Source: Streptomyces zhihengii (GTDB lineage Bacteria; Actinomycetota; Actinomycetes; Streptomycetales; Streptomycetaceae). From it: a stretch of DNA of 64,000 nt. The first letter of the stretch is position 1; every line of letters begins with the position of its first letter. The notes beneath the pieces are model-generated. The model was not told the origin of the DNA and did not search any database. It worked only from the letters and a program-made list of their open reading frames with translations. Shown here in pieces: positions 8,762-16,943 of the stretch. The DNA is taken from NCBI RefSeq assembly GCF_016919245.1, contig NZ_JAFEJA010000001.1, positions 1,116,001-1,180,000 on the forward strand, in the 5' to 3' direction. The position numbers were made by a program, and so were the translations under genes.

Positions 8762-9393
8762 CGCGGTGCTCCATGGCTCGGTGCCGTGCCCGGCACGAGG
8801 GCGGTTGCGGTCGTCAGGAGGTGCTGGACGAGGGTGACCAGGGTCCGGATGCCGGAGCTGGCGATGCGCGCGTCGCACAGCACGACCGGCACCTGCGGTC
8901 GGAGGTCGATCGCCGCCCGGACCTCCTCGGCGTCGTAGCGGTAGGCGCCGTCGAACTCGTTGACGGCGACGACGAAGCCGATGCCGCGCCGTTCGAAGAA
9001 GTCCACGGCCGAGAAGGAGTCCTCCAGGCGCCGGGTGTCGGCGAGGACGACGGCACCGAGCGCGCCCTCGGAGAGTTCGTCCCACATGAACCAGAAGCGC
9101 TCCTGGCCGGGTGTGCCGAAGAGGTAGAGCACATGGCGGGCGTCGAGCGTGATGCGTCCGAAGTCCATGGCGACGGTGGTCGTCCGCTTGGACTCGATGC
9201 CGTCGAGCCGGTCGGTGCCGACGCCGGCCTGGGTGAGGAGTTCCTCGGTGCTGAGCGGGTCGATCTCGCTCACCGCGCCGACGAACGTCGTCTTCCCCAC
9301 GCCGAAGCCGCCGGCCACCAGGATCTTCAGCGCCGTCGGGAAGAGGTCGCCGTCCGCGGCGCCACCGCGGTCACAGACGTCGTCGCAGTCCAT
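8758..9393 (-). CDS. cvnD: Conservon GTPase (CvnD)
   Basis: A 211-residue small G protein of the bacterial conservon type. The P-loop GGFGVGKTT is at residues 28-36, the G3 region is LFGTPGQERFW (near 91), and a VNEFDG stretch stands where N/TKxD is usual. In known conservons CvnD associates with the other Cvn proteins at the membrane, resembling a eukaryotic receptor/G-protein unit. It overlaps cvnC by 23 nt and the GAF gene by 4 nt. Confidence 0.93.
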   Translation of the reverse strand: MDCDDVCDRGGAADGDLFPTALKILVAGGFGVGKTTFVGAVSEIDPLSTEELLTQAGVGTDRLDGIESKRTTTVAMDFGRITLDARHVLYLFGTPGQERFWFMWDELSEGALGAVVLADTRRLEDSFSAVDFFERRGIGFVVAVNEFDGAYRYDAEEVRAAIDLRPQVPVVLCDARIASSGIRTLVTLVQHLLTTATALVPGTAPSHGAPR

Positions 9394-9748
9394 CGAGCAC
9401 CGCCTCCAGCAGTGAACGGTCCGTGGGTGTGTCGTGGGTGCGCGGCGCCCGTGCGGTGACCGCGCCGCAGTCCACGAGGTCGGAGAGGAGCACCTTGGTC
9501 ACGACGGCGGGCAGCCTCAGATGGGCGGAGATCTCGGCGACGGACGTCGGGCCGTGGCAGAGGCCGAGGGCCAGGGCGTGCTCCGGGCCGAGATGCGTCT
9601 GGGGGGTGGTGCCGGTCGCCATGACCAGGGAGAGCAGGTCGAGTGCCGCCGTCGGACGCGTGCGGCCGCCGCTGACCGTGTACGGCCGGATCAGCCGGCC
9701 GGCCGCGTCGTCGAGCCACGGTCCGTCCATGGGCGAGGGCACCGTCAC
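9371..9748 (-). CDS. cvnC: Conservon DUF742 protein (CvnC)
   Basis: A 125-residue protein matching DUF742: RLIRPYTVSGGRTRP near residue 18, then a winged-helix-like segment (TSVAEISAHLRLPAVVTKVLLSDLVDCGAV). It is the third conservon member, thought to bind the sensor and GTPase. The GTG start at 9748 overlaps the cvnB stop as GTGA, so translation is coupled; an ATG at 9730 is an alternative. Confidence 0.93.
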   Translation of the reverse strand: MTVPSPMDGPWLDDAAGRLIRPYTVSGGRTRPTAALDLLSLVMATGTTPQTHLGPEHALALGLCHGPTSVAEISAHLRLPAVVTKVLLSDLVDCGAVTARAPRTHDTPTDRSLLEAVLDGLRRRL

Positions 9749-10179
9749 TGCCCCGGGATGCCGGTGGCCCCGGCGGCGGTGCGCGCCGGTGTGGCGAGGT
9801 AGGGGCGCACGCTCTTGACCAGCATGGCCATCTCGTAGCCGAGCACGGCGGCGTCGGCCTCGCGGCCGGCGAGCACGGCCAGACAGGTGCCGGATCCGGC
9901 CGTGGAGACGAAGAGCAGGGTGGAGTCGAGTTCGACGACCACCTGCCGTACCTCGCCGCCGTCGCCGAAGCGGGTCCCGGCGCTGCGGCCGAGGGAGTAC
10001 AGCCCGGAGGCGAGGGCGGCCATGTGGTCGGCGCTGTCGGCGTCGAGGCCGTGCACCGACTTCACCAGCCCGTCGGAGGAGAGCAGCACCGCGTTGCGGG
10101 TGTGGGGCACGCGCTGGACGAGACCGCTGAGCAGCCAGTCGAGGTCCGCGGCATGGCCGGCCGGCATCTCGCTCGCCAT
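9745..10179 (-). CDS. cvnB: Conservon roadblock/LC7 protein (CvnB)
   Basis: A 144-residue roadblock/LC7-fold protein (LDWLLSGLVQRVPHTRNAVLLSSDGL through DSTLLFVSTAGSGTCLAVLA). The family regulates small GTPases, and CvnB is expected to work with CvnD. I place the start at ATG 10179, nine bases after AAGGAG; the ATG at 10185 sits only three bases from that site. The gene follows the cvnA stop directly and overlaps cvnC. Confidence 0.93.
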   Translation of the reverse strand: MASEMPAGHAADLDWLLSGLVQRVPHTRNAVLLSSDGLVKSVHGLDADSADHMAALASGLYSLGRSAGTRFGDGGEVRQVVVELDSTLLFVSTAGSGTCLAVLAGREADAAVLGYEMAMLVKSVRPYLATPARTAAGATGIPGQ

Positions 10180-10185
10180 GGTCAT

Positions 10186-12114
10186 CTACTCCTTGGTGGT
10201 GGTGTCGTCGAGGTACGGACCGGGCGCGGGGGCGCTCGGGTGGGCCGCCTCGGCGAGTCCGATGCCGCGCTGGAACGCGGCCATCAGGCCGGGGTCGTGC
10301 AGTTCGGGTTCCGCGTCCGGGCGCGGTGCGGGGGCTTCGCGCAGTTGCGGGACGAGGTGTTCCTGGCTGCGGCGGCGGGGCAGTTGGGGGCGGCCCGTCG
10401 TGCCGCGTACCGGTGTCGCCGGGGGCGGTTCGCCTTCGGCGCCCGGGGGCGGCGGGGGCGCGTCGTGGAGTGCGGGCGCCGGGGGCGTCCGGTGGGTGCG
10501 GCCGGGGCGGGCGGCGGCCGGGTTGGGCCGGTCGTTCCGGTCGCCGCGCACGGGCAGCGGCGCGAGCGCGGGGACGGCCCGGTCCTGCTCCCGCTGCGCG
10601 GGCAGGGCGGGGTGCGCGGGGTCGTGCGCGTCGGCGCGCGGTGCGAGTCGGTGCGCGGGGGCCGCCGGACGCGGCGGCTCGTGCGCGGGCGCGGTAGGGA
10701 GTGCCGGTTCGTGCGCGGGGGCGGCGGGGTGCGCCGGTTCGTGCGCGTCGGGGCGCGGTGCGGGTGGGTGCGCGGGGGCGTGGGTGCCGGGGCGCGGGTC
10801 GGTTCCGTCGGCGGGCCGCGCCTGGACGGGGGCGGCGGCGGGCGTCGTGGGGGTCCGCTGCCCGGCGGGTCCGCCGGGGTCGGCGCCGAGCAGGCCCTGC
10901 GGCAGGACGAGGACGGCCTGCACTCCCCCGTAGATGTTGGACTGCAGACGGACCGCGATGCCGTGCCGGCGGGCGAGGGCGGAGACCACGAAGAGGCCGA
11001 TGCGGCCGTCCTGGAGCAGATGGGCGACGTTGACCTGGTCCGGGTCGGTGAGCAGGGCGTTCATCTTCTCCAGCTCACCGGCGGGCATGCCGAGCCCCCG
11101 GTCCTCGACCTCCACGGCGAGCCCGGCGGTGACGTGCTGCGCGCGCAGCAGGACCTGGGTGTGCGGCGCGGAGAAGAGGGTGGCGTTCTCGACGAGTTCG
11201 GCGAGCAGGTGGATCACGTCGGCGACGGCGTGTCCGCGCAGGGTGCCGTCGATCGGGGGGACGAGTTTGACGCGGGGGTACTGCTCGACCTCGGCGATGG
11301 CCGACCTGAGCACCTCGGTCATGGTGACCGGGTTGGACCACTGCCGGCGGGAGATGGCGCCGCCGAGCACGGCGAGGTTCTCCGCGTGCCGCCTGATGCG
11401 GGTGGCGAGGTGGTCGACGTGGAAGAGGCCCTTGAGGAGTTCCGGGTCCTCGACCTCGTTCTCCAGTTCGTCGAGGAGCTGGATCTCCCGGTGTACGAGC
11501 GACTGGAGGCGGCGGGCGAGGTTGACGAAGACCTCGACCTTCTGTTCGTTGCCGACGCTGCTGGAGAGCCGGGACGCCTGGACGACGGCGCTGACGGCGG
11601 CGTCGTGCGAGCGGTTCAGCTCGTGGGTGAGCAGGTCGAACTCGTCCCCGCCCCGGGGGCCGGGGGCGGCCGGGGCGGGGCGGGGCGGGGGGCCCTCGCC
11701 GCGGCGGAGGCGGTCGACGACGGCGCGCAGTTCGGCCTGTCCGCGGGCGGTGCTGCGGCGCAGTGCGGAGGCGCGCCCGAGGACGGTGCGCGCGGTCCGC
11801 TCGGCGCCCAGCGCGGCGACGGCGACGGCCGTTATGGCGAGGGCGGCCATGCCGAGGAGGACGACCCACAGGGTGAAGGTCGGTTCGGGGGATGCCGCCC
11901 GCAGCACGAAGGTGACGGCCGCCGCGCCGCTGAGGGCGGCGACCACCGTCGGCAGGACGGCGGTGCGCAGCAGTTGGGGTCGTATGCGGGCTTCCGGAGG
12001 GAGCGGTGCGTCGTGCGACCGCCCCGGCGACGACAGGGCGCGGGGGCCCGGCCGGCCGTGTCGCCCGCCCTCGCGGCGTTCGGATCGCGTGGCGGGTGCG
12101 CGAAGGTGAGACAT
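10186..12114 (-). CDS. cvnA: Conservon sensor histidine kinase-like protein (CvnA)
   Basis: A 642-residue membrane sensor. Two transmembrane segments (52-73 and 82-104) flank a very short extracellular loop. A helical region with HLATRIRRHAENLAVL (235-250) resembles a phospho-acceptor helix, and the ATPase domain has an N box (LLAELVENA, Asn310), DRG/GLGM (338-343) and GRIGL (370-374). The last 230 residues are a proline/alanine/histidine-rich, probably disordered tail with AHEP repeats. ATG 12114 has AAGGA upstream. CvnA-type kinases are thought to signal through CvnB-D instead of a response regulator; none is present here. Confidence 0.93.
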   Translation of the reverse strand: MSHLRAPATRSERREGGRHGRPGPRALSSPGRSHDAPLPPEARIRPQLLRTAVLPTVVAALSGAAAVTFVLRAASPEPTFTLWVVLLGMAALAITAVAVAALGAERTARTVLGRASALRRSTARGQAELRAVVDRLRRGEGPPPRPAPAAPGPRGGDEFDLLTHELNRSHDAAVSAVVQASRLSSSVGNEQKVEVFVNLARRLQSLVHREIQLLDELENEVEDPELLKGLFHVDHLATRIRRHAENLAVLGGAISRRQWSNPVTMTEVLRSAIAEVEQYPRVKLVPPIDGTLRGHAVADVIHLLAELVENATLFSAPHTQVLLRAQHVTAGLAVEVEDRGLGMPAGELEKMNALLTDPDQVNVAHLLQDGRIGLFVVSALARRHGIAVRLQSNIYGGVQAVLVLPQGLLGADPGGPAGQRTPTTPAAAPVQARPADGTDPRPGTHAPAHPPAPRPDAHEPAHPAAPAHEPALPTAPAHEPPRPAAPAHRLAPRADAHDPAHPALPAQREQDRAVPALAPLPVRGDRNDRPNPAAARPGRTHRTPPAPALHDAPPPPPGAEGEPPPATPVRGTTGRPQLPRRRSQEHLVPQLREAPAPRPDAEPELHDPGLMAAFQRGIGLAEAAHPSAPAPGPYLDDTTTKE

Positions 12115-12555
12115 CAGCGTCCTTGGTACGTGGGGCCCCAGGAATCGGCGTGGTGCGGATGGGCGACGGCACACGGGCGGGCCGGGGTGACAGGGGGAAC
12201 GGAGCCCGCCGTTGATCGCCGGCAACACACGGTAGTCGCGGACGGAAGGCGTCCGAGAGCCAGTCGGCAAACTTGCCCACCGAAGGTCCCGCTCTGGTAT
12301 GAGCCACCGCACGGCCTTGCGATTCCCAGGCCGCCCGGCGGGGGGGCCGGTGCGTTCCGCGCCTGATGGCGGGGCCGCCGGTACGGCCCGGCGTCCCCGG
12401 GCGCCGCGCGCCGGGCCGGGTCCCCGGGTGCGCGGGCCGGGGCGCCCGCGGGGTGTCACAACACCCGAAAGAGTGAGCCCCGGGCGCCGGAGGTGACGCT
12501 GCCCGCGCACGGGCGCCGGGGCGGGTCTCCCCCGCCCCGGCGCCCGTTCACCTGG
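12115..12555. other. Non-coding stretch between conservon and Nudix gene
   Basis: Holds the presumed conservon promoter on the minus strand within about 200 nt of 12114 and a strong terminator hairpin (12511-12545) for the Nudix operon. I see no gene here and no clear -35/-10 pair. Confidence 0.6.
12511..12545 (-). terminator. Terminator hairpin after the Nudix gene
   Basis: Perfect 15-bp stem GGGCGCCGGGGCGGG / CCCGCCCCGGCGCCC with a 5-nt loop, starting 11 nt past the Nudix stop on the minus strand. No U-tract, as is usual in Streptomyces. Confidence 0.75.
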
Positions 12556-13260
12556 TCAGGACCCGGCCGCGGACGGGGCCGGCTCCGCGTCCGGCCGCTT
12601 CGGGGCGAAGGGGCCCTCCAGCGCGGCCCATTGCAGGAGCAGGACGGTCTTGCCGTCGGCGATGCGCCCGTCGCGGGTCATGGCGAGCGCCTCGGAGAAC
12701 GGCACTTCGAGGACCTCGATGTCCTCGCCGTCCTCCTCCAGGCCGCCCCCGGCGCCGGTCCGGTCGGCCGGTGTGTAGGGGCCGGCGAAGAAGTGGAGGC
12801 GCTCCGTCACGGAGCCCGGGCTCATGTAGGCGGCGAGGACACGGGTGAGCGGGCCGAGGGTGACGCCGAGTTCCTCGGCGCTCTCGCGCCGGACGGCGGC
12901 CTCCGGGTCGTCCGCGTCGAGCAGTCCGGCGGCGGCCTCCACGAGCATGCCGTCGGGGTGGCCGTTGACGTAGGCGGGGTAGCGGAACTGCCGTGTGAGC
13001 AGCACCCGTTCGCGTGCGGTGTCGTAGGGCAGGACGACGGCGCCGTCGCCGCGGTCGTAGGTCTCCCGCTGCTGGGTCTCCCAGCGCCCGTCGCGGCGGC
13101 GGTAGTCGAAGGTGGTGCGCCGCAGGACGTGCCAGCCCCGGGAGGTGAGCTCGACGTCGCGGACCACGACGCCGGGGTTGCGGTCGAGCCCGCGGCCGGC
13201 CCGGTCGAGCCCGGTGCGGCCGCGGTGGTCCGGGACGTCGACGCCGGGGCGGCCGGTCAC
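12556..13260 (-). CDS. Nudix hydrolase, ADP-ribose pyrophosphatase-like
   Basis: A 234-residue protein. The Nudix box runs from about residue 118 (GLLDADDPEAAVRRESAEELG, read as Gx5Ex7REUxEExGU with an altered spacing) and the preceding strand QFRYPAYVNGHPDGMLVEAA is typical of ADP-ribose/GDP-mannose pyrophosphatases. It should cleave a nucleoside diphosphate linked to another moiety, using Mg2+. GTG 13260 has AGGAGG six bases upstream and overlaps the stop of the DUF4406 gene by 4 nt, so the two proteins are made together, perhaps in nucleotide salvage or clean-up. Confidence 0.9.
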   Translation of the reverse strand: MTGRPGVDVPDHRGRTGLDRAGRGLDRNPGVVVRDVELTSRGWHVLRRTTFDYRRRDGRWETQQRETYDRGDGAVVLPYDTARERVLLTRQFRYPAYVNGHPDGMLVEAAAGLLDADDPEAAVRRESAEELGVTLGPLTRVLAAYMSPGSVTERLHFFAGPYTPADRTGAGGGLEEDGEDIEVLEVPFSEALAMTRDGRIADGKTVLLLQWAALEGPFAPKRPDAEPAPSAAGS

Positions 13261-13640
13261 CGGGCCTCCTGCGGGGTGCGGCGGGGGATCTCGGCCGCGT
13301 CGTGGTAGACGGGCAGGCCGCGTCGGCGGGCGGTGGCGACGTCCTGGTCGGCCCCGGCGGACGCGCCGGGCAGGCGGAGCACGGCGTCGCAGTGGGCGAG
13401 CAGCCGGTCGGCGGTGGGGTAGAGCACCTGGTCGGCGAGCGGGTCGGTGGGGCCGGCGCCGGCGGAGCGCAGCACGGGCAGGGCTATCCACTCGCCGATG
13501 ACGGGCACGTGTCCGGCGGCGAAGACCGGCCAGGCGGCGGCTTCGAGTGCTTCGAGGTTGGCGGCCATGGCCGCAGGGTCGCCGCCGGTGCCGGAGCGGT
13601 AGGGGCCGGCGATCAGGATGAGCAGGGGCTTGTCGTTCAT
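13257..13640 (-). CDS. DUF4406 / nucleoside 2-deoxyribosyltransferase-like protein
   Basis: A 127-residue protein. LLILIAGPYRSGT at residue 6 and the DPLADQVLYPTADRLLAHCDAVLRL segment match the small DUF4406 group, related in fold to nucleoside 2-deoxyribosyltransferases that act on N-glycosidic bonds. Activity is not proven for this group. It is first in a two-gene operon with a Nudix hydrolase and divergent from a DeoR regulator across only 48 nt. No good ribosome site precedes ATG 13640, so the mRNA may be leaderless. Confidence 0.85.
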   Translation of the reverse strand: MNDKPLLILIAGPYRSGTGGDPAAMAANLEALEAAAWPVFAAGHVPVIGEWIALPVLRSAGAGPTDPLADQVLYPTADRLLAHCDAVLRLPGASAGADQDVATARRRGLPVYHDAAEIPRRTPQEAR

Positions 13641-13651
13641 GAGTGGTACCG

Positions 13652-13669
13652 TACACGCAGAAACGTGCA
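13652..13669. promoter_or_regulatory. Inverted repeat in DUF4406-DeoR divergent promoter
   Basis: TACACG-CAGAAA-CGTGCA is a 6-6-6 inverted repeat with one mismatch, centred in the 48-nt gap between the divergent genes. Its position makes it the best candidate operator for the DeoR protein, controlling itself and the DUF4406-Nudix pair. Confidence 0.5.
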
Positions 13670-13688
13670 AGAACAGGAGAGAGTGTGC

Positions 13689-14447
13689 ATGCTGGCTGCT
13701 GAACGACGCGACCACCTGCTGGGTCTGCTCGCCCGCGAGGGCAAGATCGTCGCCAAGGACGTCGCCGCCGGGCTGGGGATCTCCGAGGACAGCGTGCGGC
13801 GCGATCTGCGCGATCTCGCCGCCGAGGGCCTGTGCCAGCGCGTCTACGGGGGCGCGCTGCCCGTCTCGCCCGCGGTGGTCGGCTACGCCGCCCGGCAGTC
13901 CGTCGCCCCGGACGGCAAGCAGAAGGTCGCCACGGCGGCGGCCGGCCTGGTGGAACCGGGCGGCACGGTGATCCTCGACGGCGGGACGACCGCCCTCGCC
14001 GTCGCCCACGCTCTGCCGCGGGACCTCGACTGCACCGTGATCACCCACAGCCCGACCGTCGCCGCGGCCCTGCTCGACCACCCCCGCGCCGAGCTCTTCC
14101 TGCTCGGCGGCCGCGTCTTCAAGCACTCGGCCGTGACCTGCGGCGCCGCCGCCGTCGAAGCGGCCCAGAACGTCTCCGCCGACCTCTGCCTGCTCGGCGT
14201 CACCGGCGTGCACCCCGAGGCCGGCCTGACCACCGGCGACGCCGACGAGGCGGCGATGAAGCGCGCCCTGTCCGCCCGCGCCGCGGACACCTGGATCCTC
14301 GCCTCCTCCGAGAAGATCGGCACCGCCTCACGCTTCCGCGTCCTCCCCTTCCCCGAGATCACGGGCCTGATCACGGACACCCCTCCGACCGACCCGGCCG
14401 TCTCCGACCTGCGCGCCCTGGGGGTGGAGGTGCTCACCGCGGGGTGA
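13689..14447 (+). CDS. DeoR/GlpR-family transcriptional regulator
   Basis: A 252-residue repressor. The DeoR-type HTH is at residues 3-55 (RRDHLLGLLAREGKIVAKDVA, then ISEDSVRRDLRDLAAEG) and the sugar-phosphate-binding domain follows with the ILDGGTTALAVAHAL loop near 98 and LLGVTGVHPEAGLTTGDADEA near 178. Members sense sugar phosphates or nucleoside derivatives. ATG 13689 has GGAG nine bases upstream. The divergent DUF4406 and Nudix genes suggest a nucleoside or ribose-phosphate signal; this is inference. Confidence 0.92.
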   Translation: MLAAERRDHLLGLLAREGKIVAKDVAAGLGISEDSVRRDLRDLAAEGLCQRVYGGALPVSPAVVGYAARQSVAPDGKQKVATAAAGLVEPGGTVILDGGTTALAVAHALPRDLDCTVITHSPTVAAALLDHPRAELFLLGGRVFKHSAVTCGAAAVEAAQNVSADLCLLGVTGVHPEAGLTTGDADEAAMKRALSARAADTWILASSEKIGTASRFRVLPFPEITGLITDTPPTDPAVSDLRALGVEVLTAG

Positions 14448-14546
14448 CGCCGGGCGGGCCGGCGGCCCCGCGCCGCGGGGCGGCGTCCCCAACCCGCGGA
14501 CCGGCGACCACTCCCGCCGGAGGAAGCCCGTGCCTCGGCATGCCCC

Positions 14547-14594
14547 CTCGCACGCGCAGGGCCCCCGCCGGAGCGGGGGCCCTGCGCGTGCGAG
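14547..14594. terminator. Bidirectional terminator between DeoR and metallohydrolase genes
   Basis: A perfect 22-bp stem (14547-14568 with 14573-14594) closed by the tetraloop CGGA, lying between two convergent genes. It is the strongest hairpin I found in the window and should stop transcription from both sides. Confidence 0.9.
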
Positions 14595-14602
14595 CGGGGC
14601 GC

Positions 14603-15805
14603 TCAGGTCTCGACGACCGCGTCGGAGGCCGGGCGGTCGTGCGGGGTGAGGTCGAGGGCGGCGGCGGAGGTGCGCCAGTGGCGGTCGAGGGGGCGGGAGA
14701 TCTCCAGCCACCAGCGGTCGGCCGGGAGCGGGCCCGCCGGCTCGAAGGGCTCGCCCGGGCGGGGGGAGGCGACCGGCTGGGCGTGCTCGTCCGCCGCGTC
14801 GTGGGTCCACTCCCCCGGCTCCGCCCACGCGTGCGGGGCGAGGTTGAAGGTGCCCCAGTGGATGGGGAGCAGGACGCCGTGGGGGCGGCCGCCCTGGAGG
14901 TCGAGGTGGGCGCGGACGCCCTCCTCGGGGGTCATGTGGATGTCGGGCCAGTACTCGGAGTAGGCGCCGATCTGGATCATGGTGGCGTCGAAGGGGCCGT
15001 GCCGGCGGCCGATGTCGGCGAAGCCGGGGAAGTACCCGGTGTCGCCGCTGTGGTAGATCCGGTGCTCGGGGCCGGCCACGGCCCAGGACGCCCACAGGGT
15101 GTGCTGCTGATTGCGCAGGCCCCGGCCGCAGAAGTGGCGCGCGGGGGTGGCGGTCAGGCGCAGCCCGGAGATCTCGGCGCTCTCGTGCCAGTCGAGCTCG
15201 CGCAGCCGGTCGGGGGCCACGCCCCAGCGCTCCAGGTGGGCGCCGACGCCGAGGGGCACGGCGAAGACGGTGCCGGTGCCGGCCAGGGCCTTGATCGTGG
15301 GGAGGTCGAGGTGGTCGTAGTGGTCGTGGGAGATCACGACGACGTCGACGGTGCCGAGGGTGGCGATCGGCACGGGGACGGGGTGCAGCCGCTTGGGGCC
15401 GACGAAGTCGAACGGGGAGCAGCGGTCGCCCCAGACGGGGTCGAAGAGGACCCGGCGCCCGTCGATCTCGGCGAGGACGCTGGAGTGGCCCATCCAGGTC
15501 AGCCGGAGGCCCGAGGCCGGGGGCCTGGCCAGATCGGCGAGGGTGGTGGGGTGGACGGGGATGCGGTCGGTGGGGGCACGCCGGCTCCGGGCCTCCTTCT
15601 CGAAGTAGATCTTCGCGAATTCGGTCATGGAGGCGCCGGACGGCCTGGTCCTCGCGCCCACCGGGTTCTGGAAGGAGCCGTCCGCGAAGTTCGGCGAGCG
15701 GCGGATGCGTGCCATGCGCTCACCGGCCGGGTCGGCGCCGAAGGCGGCCGTCCTGAGGCCGCGCAGCCGAGCACGCAGCGAGTGGGGGAAACCAGCGCCG
15801 GTCAC
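14603..15805 (-). CDS. Metallo-beta-lactamase-fold hydrolase, NAPE-PLD/UlaG-like
   Basis: A 400-residue hydrolase. Metal ligands are visible in ISHDHYDHLDL (HxHxDH), the ARHFCGRG histidine, SGDTGYF and LPIHWGTF. An N-terminal extension with MARIRRSPNFADGSFQNP resembles the family near N-acylphosphatidylethanolamine phospholipase D; FVGPKRLHPVPV fits too. It probably hydrolyses a phosphodiester or lactone; the substrate is unknown. GTG 15805 has AGGAGG seven bases upstream. It stands alone, with its own promoter candidate. Confidence 0.88.
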   Translation of the reverse strand: MTGAGFPHSLRARLRGLRTAAFGADPAGERMARIRRSPNFADGSFQNPVGARTRPSGASMTEFAKIYFEKEARSRRAPTDRIPVHPTTLADLARPPASGLRLTWMGHSSVLAEIDGRRVLFDPVWGDRCSPFDFVGPKRLHPVPVPIATLGTVDVVVISHDHYDHLDLPTIKALAGTGTVFAVPLGVGAHLERWGVAPDRLRELDWHESAEISGLRLTATPARHFCGRGLRNQQHTLWASWAVAGPEHRIYHSGDTGYFPGFADIGRRHGPFDATMIQIGAYSEYWPDIHMTPEEGVRAHLDLQGGRPHGVLLPIHWGTFNLAPHAWAEPGEWTHDAADEHAQPVASPRPGEPFEPAGPLPADRWWLEISRPLDRHWRTSAAALDLTPHDRPASDAVVET

Positions 15806-16191
15806 GGCACCTCCTGGTGTCGGGGTCCATCCATTATGTGCAGTTTCGTACGTTTCGAGGGAAAGCGGGCGCACAGCGCCCCGAGGCCCCTTCCCTGGCA
15901 ACGCCGACCCACGCCCCCGTGTTCCGGTCGGCGTTGCGGGCGGCCCGCGGCCCGCGCAGGGCGGACGGAGGGATGGACGGCAGACGGCGGCCGGGCGGAC
16001 GGCAGGCGTGGGGCGGGCGGACGGCGGGGACGGGGCGCACGTTCCAGCCCGGGGGCGCACTGCCCCGCGCGCCGGGGCGCACGGGGCCGGGGCCCGTGCG
16101 GTGCCGTGCACCCAACCGGTCCGGGAAAGCCCGGAATTCATGGCTCCGCGGGCTGGACCGGGGCCAAGATCCGCTGTGTAGGGTGACCGCC
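15806..16191. other. Divergent intergenic stretch, metallohydrolase / TetR
   Basis: On the minus strand CATAAT (15838-15833) is a good -10 for the metallohydrolase, 28 nt before its GTG. Next to it GTTTCG is repeated directly at 15843-15848 and 15852-15857, on one face of the helix. Long open frames here are chance products of the base composition. Confidence 0.5.
16179..16184 (+). promoter_or_regulatory. -10 element of a leaderless TetR transcript
   Basis: TAGGGT lies eight bases upstream of GTG 16192 and no ribosome site precedes that codon. The spacing puts the transcription start at or next to the start codon, a common arrangement for Streptomyces TetR genes. Confidence 0.55.
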
Positions 16192-16812
16192 GTGGGCAGA
16201 GTGCGAAGAAGCGTCCCCGAGCGGCGGGAGGAGTTGCTCACCGCCGCCGTCGAGCAGATCGAGGAGCACGGCGCAGCCGCCGTCCGGATCGCCGACGTCG
16301 CCGCGTCGCTCGGTGTGAGCAACGCGCTCGTGCTCTACCACTTCGCCTCGAAGGAGCAGCTCGTCTCGGCGGCCTTCACCCATGCCGCCGACGCCGACCT
16401 GGCCCATCTGCGCAGACTGCTCGGCCGCCGCACCTCGGCGCTGCGCCGGCTGCGCACCGCCGTGCGCTGGTACGCGCCGACCGGCCAGGCGAAGGGGTGG
16501 CGGCTGTGGATCGAGGCATGGTCGGTGTCCCTGCGGGATCCGGCCCTGCGGGAGGTCTCCCGGGGCCTGGACCAGCAGTGGAAGGCGGCGCTCACCGAGG
16601 TGATCGCGCAGGGCGCGGCGTCCGGCGAGTTCCGCTGCGACGACCCGGCGGCCGCCGCCTGGCGGCTCACGGCCTTCCTCGACGGGCTCGCGGTGCAGAT
16701 GACCTCGTACGAGGGGACGCTGTCGCGGGCGGCGATGCTGGAGTGGACGGACGACGCCCTGGCCAGGGAGCTGGGCGTCGACCGCGCGGAGCTCACCGCG
16801 ACCGCCCGCTGA
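16192..16812 (+). CDS. TetR-family transcriptional regulator
   Basis: A 206-residue repressor. The TetR HTH spans residues 8-55 (RREELLTAAVEQIEEHGAAA, then VAASLGVSNALVLYHFASKEQL). The C-terminal ligand domain has the WRLWIEAWSVSLRDP and FLDGLAVQMTSYE segments of the BetI/TetR_C_6-type group. I chose GTG 16192 because the -10 TAGGGT is just upstream; GTG 16183 overlaps that element. No gene is adjacent in the same direction, so the target is not evident; the divergent metallohydrolase is the nearest candidate. Confidence 0.9.
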   Translation: MGRVRRSVPERREELLTAAVEQIEEHGAAAVRIADVAASLGVSNALVLYHFASKEQLVSAAFTHAADADLAHLRRLLGRRTSALRRLRTAVRWYAPTGQAKGWRLWIEAWSVSLRDPALREVSRGLDQQWKAALTEVIAQGAASGEFRCDDPAAAAWRLTAFLDGLAVQMTSYEGTLSRAAMLEWTDDALARELGVDRAELTATAR

Positions 16813-16943
16813 CACCCCCGCCCGCTGACGCCCCCGGCCGCTGACACCCCCGCCCGCGCGACACGTGACCGGGGCTGCCCGGGGGGCGGACGCCGCCCGG
16901 CACGCAGGCCGCCCGGCCGGGCGGATGCCCGCGCGGCAGCGGC

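Noticed and set aside
14603..16141. Longer start for the metallohydrolase, up to 16141
   Set aside because: GTG 15805 has AGGAGG at ideal spacing and the extra residues upstream are Ala/Pro/Arg noise.
16813..16943. Several short inverted repeats between TetR and GDSL genes
   Set aside because: Stems are 8 bp or less with many registers; no single terminator can be chosen.
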